From NCBI GenBank assembly GCA_910583615.1, contig CAJTXP010000009.1, positions 60,728-124,727 of the forward strand: a DNA stretch of 64,000 nt. The letters run 5' to 3'. The notes beneath the pieces are model-generated. The model ran no database searches and was not told where the DNA came from. It saw only the letters and a list, made by a program, of their open reading frames with translations. The stretch is from an uncultured Lachnospiraceae bacterium. Its GTDB lineage: Bacteria > Bacillota > Clostridia > Lachnospirales > Lachnospiraceae. Position 1 is the first letter of the stretch, and each line of letters opens with the position of its first letter. Both the position numbers and the translations under genes were made by a program. This document shows, piece by piece, positions 61,077 to 64,000 of the stretch.

Positions 61077-61109
61077 TTTCCTGCAAATCTGAAAGATCGT
61101 CGAACGGAT

Positions 61110-61300
61110 TGTTCGTTATTTTTCTGAAACTTTATATAAACATTTATATAAATATTTATATTTGAACTTGAGAAAATATAATAAAAATATGGTTGCAATC
61201 ACCAAATTTAAGCAATAAAATATGGAAAATATAAACAAAATCAAAAATTTTATATGAAAAATATTGAAAAAATATATAAAATATTTATAATAGTGTTCAT
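61110..61300 (+). other. AT-rich leader region of the truncated sugar operon
   Basis: About 190 bases of very AT-rich DNA made of TTTATATAAA-like repeats, unlike its 48-50% GC neighbours. It has no plausible gene; the one open frame (reverse strand 61116-61319) is low-complexity. It contains the promoter described at 61264. Confidence 0.7.
61264..61291 (+). promoter_or_regulatory. SigA-type promoter for the truncated sugar operon
   Basis: TTGAAA at 61264-61269 and TATAAT at 61286-61291 with a 16-base spacer, about 70 bases before the isomerase-type start. Confidence 0.7.
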
Positions 61301-61359
61301 ACAAAACAGTAACAAACAAATCGAAGCAACATGCAGGTAGAAATGCAGGAGGATTTCAA

Positions 61360-61497
61360 ATGGCAAACATCAGATTGGGCTTTGCGCCTACAAGAAGAAG
61401 TATCTTCAGCGCGCCGGATGCCATCAAATACAGAGGGCTGACGGCGAAACGGCTGGAGGAGCTGGGAATTGATTTCGTGGATATTACGGATATCTGA
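61360..61497 (+). pseudogene. 5' remnant of a fucose/arabinose isomerase-like gene
   Basis: 45 codons from ATG 61360 (AGGAGG 9 bases upstream) to a TGA at 61495-61497. MANIRLGFAPTRRSIFSAPD and LEELGIDFVDITDI look like the first residues of L-fucose/L-arabinose isomerase-family proteins, normally about 480-500 residues, so most of the gene is gone. The stop overlaps the ATG of the transketolase fragment (TGATG), which is at the junction. Alternative: an independent small protein; the high similarity to the isomerase N-terminus is from memory and needs a search. Confidence 0.7.
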
Positions 61498-62384
61498 TGG
61501 AGAGGGCAAAAGAGGACAAAGATATTGTAGTACTGTGCAGCGATTCCAGAGGAAGCGCGTCCATGACTCCTTTTGCGGAGCGTTTCCCGGAACAGTTTGT
61601 GGAAGTGGGAATTGCGGAGCAGAACCTGGTCAGTATCTCCGCAGGACTTGCAAAATGTGGAAAGAAACCTTTTGCGGCGTCGCCGGCCTGCTTCTTATCC
61701 ACCAGAAGCTATGAGCAGGCAAAGGTGGACTGCGCGTATTCCAATACCAATGTGACGCTGATCGGAATCAGCGGCGGAATCAGCTACGGCGCGCTGGGCA
61801 TGAGCCATCATTCCGCGCAGGATATCGCGGCCATGTCTGCGATTCCCAATATGAGAGTGTATCTTCCCAGTGACCGCTTCCAGACGGCAAAGCTGATCGA
61901 AGCGCTTCTGCAGGATGAAAAACCATCTTATGTCCGTGTGGGACGGAATGCGGTGGAAGATATCTACACAGAGGACAACTGTCCTTTTGAGATGGATCGG
62001 GCGACTGTGGTATGCGAGGGCAGCGATGCGGCGATCATTGCCTGCGGAGAGATGGTAAAGCCCGCGGTGGATGCGGCGAAGCTTCTAGAAAAGGAAGGGA
62101 TCAGCGTGAGCGTAGTGGATATGTACTGCGTAAAGCCGCTGGACAAAAAGACGATCATCCAGGCGGCGGAGCATGCAAAGCTGGTGGTTACGGCGGAAGA
62201 GCACGCGCCCTTCGGCGGCCTTGGCTCCATGGTCAGCCAGGTGGTGGCGCAGGAGTGTCTGAAAAAGGTAGTAAATCTGGCTCTTCCGGATGCGCCGGTC
62301 ATCACCGGTAATTCCAGAGAAGTGTTTGACCATTACGGATTGAATGCGGAAGGAATCGCAAAGACCATAAAGGAGAATCTGTAA
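61497..62384 (+). CDS. Transketolase C-terminal subunit, probably N-terminally truncated
   Basis: 295 residues with the pyrimidine-binding and C-terminal transketolase domains: CSDSRGSASMTPFAERFPEQ, FVEVGIAEQNLVSISAGLAK (catalytic Glu), YGALGMSHHSAQD. Normal split subunits are slightly longer at the N-terminus, and the start here (ATG in TGATG) has no Shine-Dalgarno sequence of its own, so the protein likely depends on translation of the 45-codon remnant. The partner TPP-binding N-terminal subunit gene is absent from the window, so no functional transketolase of this type is made here unless supplied elsewhere. The kinase gene follows one base after the stop. Confidence 0.85.
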   Translation: MERAKEDKDIVVLCSDSRGSASMTPFAERFPEQFVEVGIAEQNLVSISAGLAKCGKKPFAASPACFLSTRSYEQAKVDCAYSNTNVTLIGISGGISYGALGMSHHSAQDIAAMSAIPNMRVYLPSDRFQTAKLIEALLQDEKPSYVRVGRNAVEDIYTEDNCPFEMDRATVVCEGSDAAIIACGEMVKPAVDAAKLLEKEGISVSVVDMYCVKPLDKKTIIQAAEHAKLVVTAEEHAPFGGLGSMVSQVVAQECLKKVVNLALPDAPVITGNSREVFDHYGLNAEGIAKTIKENL

Positions 62385-62385
62385 C

Positions 62386-63864
62386 ATGGCGGGATATGTG
62401 CTGGGGATTGATCAGAGTACGCAGGGAACCAAAGCGCTTCTGTTCGACGAAACGGGGAAGCTTCTTTGCCGGGCGGATCTGCCCCACCGCCAGATTGTCA
62501 ACGAAAAAGGCTGGGTGGAGCATGATCCGGAAGAGATCTATCAGAATACCGTCGGCGTGGTGAAGCTTCTGGTGGAAAAGTCCGGGATTGACAGACGGGA
62601 AATCCGGGTTCTGGGGATCAGCAACCAGAGAGAGACGGCCCTTGTGTGGGACCGGGCGACCGGGCGGCCGGTGTACAACGCCATCGTATGGCAGTGTGCC
62701 AGAGGAGCCGCCATCTGTGAGGAGATCAAACAGCAGAAAGGCGCAGAGAACATACGTTCTCATACAGGACTGCAATTGTCGCCTTACTTCTCGGCGGCGA
62801 AGATCGCCTGGGTTCTGCGTCACGTGGAAGGAGCCCAGGAGCGGGCGGACAGAGGGGAACTCTGCTGCGGAACCGTGGACAGCTGGCTGGTCTACCGGTT
62901 GACCGGCGGGAAAGAATTCCGGACCGACTATTCCAACGCGTCCCGGACCCAGTTGTTTAATATCCGGACCCTGAACTGGGATCCGGAAGTATGCCGGCTG
63001 TTCGGGATCCCGACCTCCTGTCTGGCGCAGGTGACGGATTCAGACGGCTGTTACGGAGAGACAGATTTCGAAGGATTTCTGGAACATCCCATTCCGATCC
63101 GGGGAGTGCTGGGAGACTCTCATGGGGCGCTTTTTGGGCAGGGATGTCTGAAGAGGGGCATGGTGAAGGCGACGTATGGTACCGGCTCTTCGATCATGAT
63201 GAATATCGGGGAGCAGCCGGTCTTCAGCGACCGGGTCGTTACATCCCTGGCCTGGGGGATGAACGGAAAGGTGGATTATGTGCTGGAAGGCAATATCAAT
63301 TACACCGGAGCGGTCATCACCTGGCTGAAGGACGAACTGAAATTGATCACATCGCCGTCAGAGACCGAAGAACTGGCAAAGGAAGCCAGTCCCTGCGATA
63401 CTGCCTATCTGGTCCCGGCATTTTCCGGACTGGGCGCTCCTTACTGGGACAGCGAAGCCAAAGCGGTTCTGTATGGTATGACAAGGACGACGAGGCGACC
63501 GGAAATTGTAAAAGCAGGCCTGGAAAGTATTGTGTACCAGATAACGGATGTGCTCACCGCCATGGAGCAGGAATCCGGAATCGCCATCGAAGAACTGCGG
63601 GTGGACGGCGGCCCAACCAGAAATGGTTATCTGATGCAGTTTCAGAGCGATATGGCGCAGATTCCGGTTCAGGTTCCGTCTTCGGAGGAACTGTCCGGGA
63701 TCGGTGCGGCATATGCGGCGGGGCTGGCAGCCGGGATCTATCAGATGGAAACTCTGTTTGAAGGGCAGGGGAGAACAAAATTTGCTCCATCCATGACCAG
63801 AGAGGATAGAGAACAGAAATACAGAGGATGGAAAAAGGCAGTGGAAAAAGCGCTGTCAAAATGA
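62386..63864 (+). CDS. FGGY-family carbohydrate kinase, glycerol kinase-like
   Basis: 492 residues with both FGGY signature regions: an N-terminal phosphate-binding loop (VLGIDQSTQGTKALLF, GISNQRETALVWDRATGRPV) and a C-terminal ATPase part (MVKATYGTGSSIMMN, LRVDGGPTRNGYLMQFQSD). It resembles glycerol kinase and xylulose/erythritol-type kinases; the sugar or polyol is not certain. AAAGGAG ends about 10 bases before the ATG, so it is translated well after the transketolase fragment. It is the last gene of the operon. Confidence 0.9.
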   Translation: MAGYVLGIDQSTQGTKALLFDETGKLLCRADLPHRQIVNEKGWVEHDPEEIYQNTVGVVKLLVEKSGIDRREIRVLGISNQRETALVWDRATGRPVYNAIVWQCARGAAICEEIKQQKGAENIRSHTGLQLSPYFSAAKIAWVLRHVEGAQERADRGELCCGTVDSWLVYRLTGGKEFRTDYSNASRTQLFNIRTLNWDPEVCRLFGIPTSCLAQVTDSDGCYGETDFEGFLEHPIPIRGVLGDSHGALFGQGCLKRGMVKATYGTGSSIMMNIGEQPVFSDRVVTSLAWGMNGKVDYVLEGNINYTGAVITWLKDELKLITSPSETEELAKEASPCDTAYLVPAFSGLGAPYWDSEAKAVLYGMTRTTRRPEIVKAGLESIVYQITDVLTAMEQESGIAIEELRVDGGPTRNGYLMQFQSDMAQIPVQVPSSEELSGIGAAYAAGLAAGIYQMETLFEGQGRTKFAPSMTREDREQKYRGWKKAVEKALSK

Positions 63865-63896
63865 CGACGGGATGAACGGGCCAATGGTCCGTGCTC

Positions 63897-63939
63897 CTGC
63901 CGGTGCCCGGGAGGCCCGGCAGAAATAATAATATTTTTT
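63897..63939 (+). terminator. Possible terminator after the FGGY kinase gene
   Basis: CTGCCGG pairs with CCGGCAG, with CCCGGG/CCCGG inside, followed after AAATAATAATA by TTTTTT. The gap between stem and T-run is long, so the call is weak. Confidence 0.5.
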
Positions 63940-64000
63940 CATTGATACTGGACAGTAAAAAGTTTATATGCTTAAGAAGCCAGTAAATCCTTATCAATTA

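Noticed and set aside
61116..61319. Reverse-strand 67-residue frame in the AT-rich region
   Set aside because: Low-complexity Phe/Tyr/Leu/Ile translation of AT-rich DNA, with no conserved features.

Overview
The window looks like a chromosomal segment of a gut Firmicute of the Lachnospiraceae type (Blautia / Dorea / Mediterraneibacter-like). The evidence is the dgt-dnaG-rpoD-trmK-nif3-uridine kinase order, strong AGGAGG ribosome sites, clostridial ECF sigma/anti-sigma pairs, PTS permeases with PRD antiterminators, a Csp-like S8 protease and a bacterial-type RNase P RNA. I see no tRNA, rRNA, CRISPR array, prophage or transposase gene. Genus and species cannot be fixed from the sequence alone.

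Layout. 1-9.7 kb: the 3' part of a hybrid sensor kinase, then a two-gene surface system: a secreted ~1800-residue M60-type (mucin-type) metallopeptidase carrying a dockerin, overlapping by 4 bases a membrane-anchored cohesin-like protein. 9.8-16 kb: an EF-G-like GTPase, a ClC channel, a zinc-ribbon protein, a PARG-like macrodomain protein, and three small reverse-strand genes including a very Cys/Gly-rich one. 16-21.5 kb: a zinc phospholipase C-like protein, a UMF1-type transporter, the Memo/AMMECR1 fusion with its radical SAM partner, and a double NUDIX protein. 21.7-25.7 kb: two ECF sigma/anti-sigma modules in tandem (the first SigV/RsiV-like) and a DUF4349 lipoprotein. 25.9-37.9 kb: a GH13 debranching-like protein that has lost catalytic residues, then housekeeping genes (dgt, dnaG, rpoD, trmK, nif3-like, uridine kinase), rnpB and exonuclease III. 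38-50.3 kb: regulators of several families, a DUF362 protein, two HD proteins, SUKH-like and FmdE-like proteins, a glucose-type PTS with a GlcT-like antiterminator, and a MerR-controlled ferredoxin-type aldo/keto reductase. 50.4-59.1 kb: an S8 protease, a LacI regulator and an alpha-glucan locus (PTS IIA-IIC-IIB, EEP-family protein with an apparent ATT start, MalQ). 59.3-64 kb: a probable Xre-ImmA/PIN toxin-antitoxin pair and a sugar operon scarred by an apparent deletion.

The most unusual signals are: (i) the adjacent cohesin/dockerin pair that could tether an M60 peptidase to the cell surface; (ii) a family of long hairpin elements (about 12.0, 38.0 and 47.2 kb, plus a half copy at 39.8 kb) whose cores are conserved while the arms differ between copies yet stay self-complementary; (iii) a second repeat family, a hairpin leader ending in a shared GCGGAACTT-plus-RBS module just before four genes and tandemly duplicated before one; (iv) a likely deletion joining a fucose-isomerase-like 5' end to a transketolase C-subunit; (v) a probable ATT start codon; (vi) a GH13 pseudoenzyme. 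Two MerR promoters with 19-base spacers and a RAT/terminator leader before the PTS gene are readable directly.
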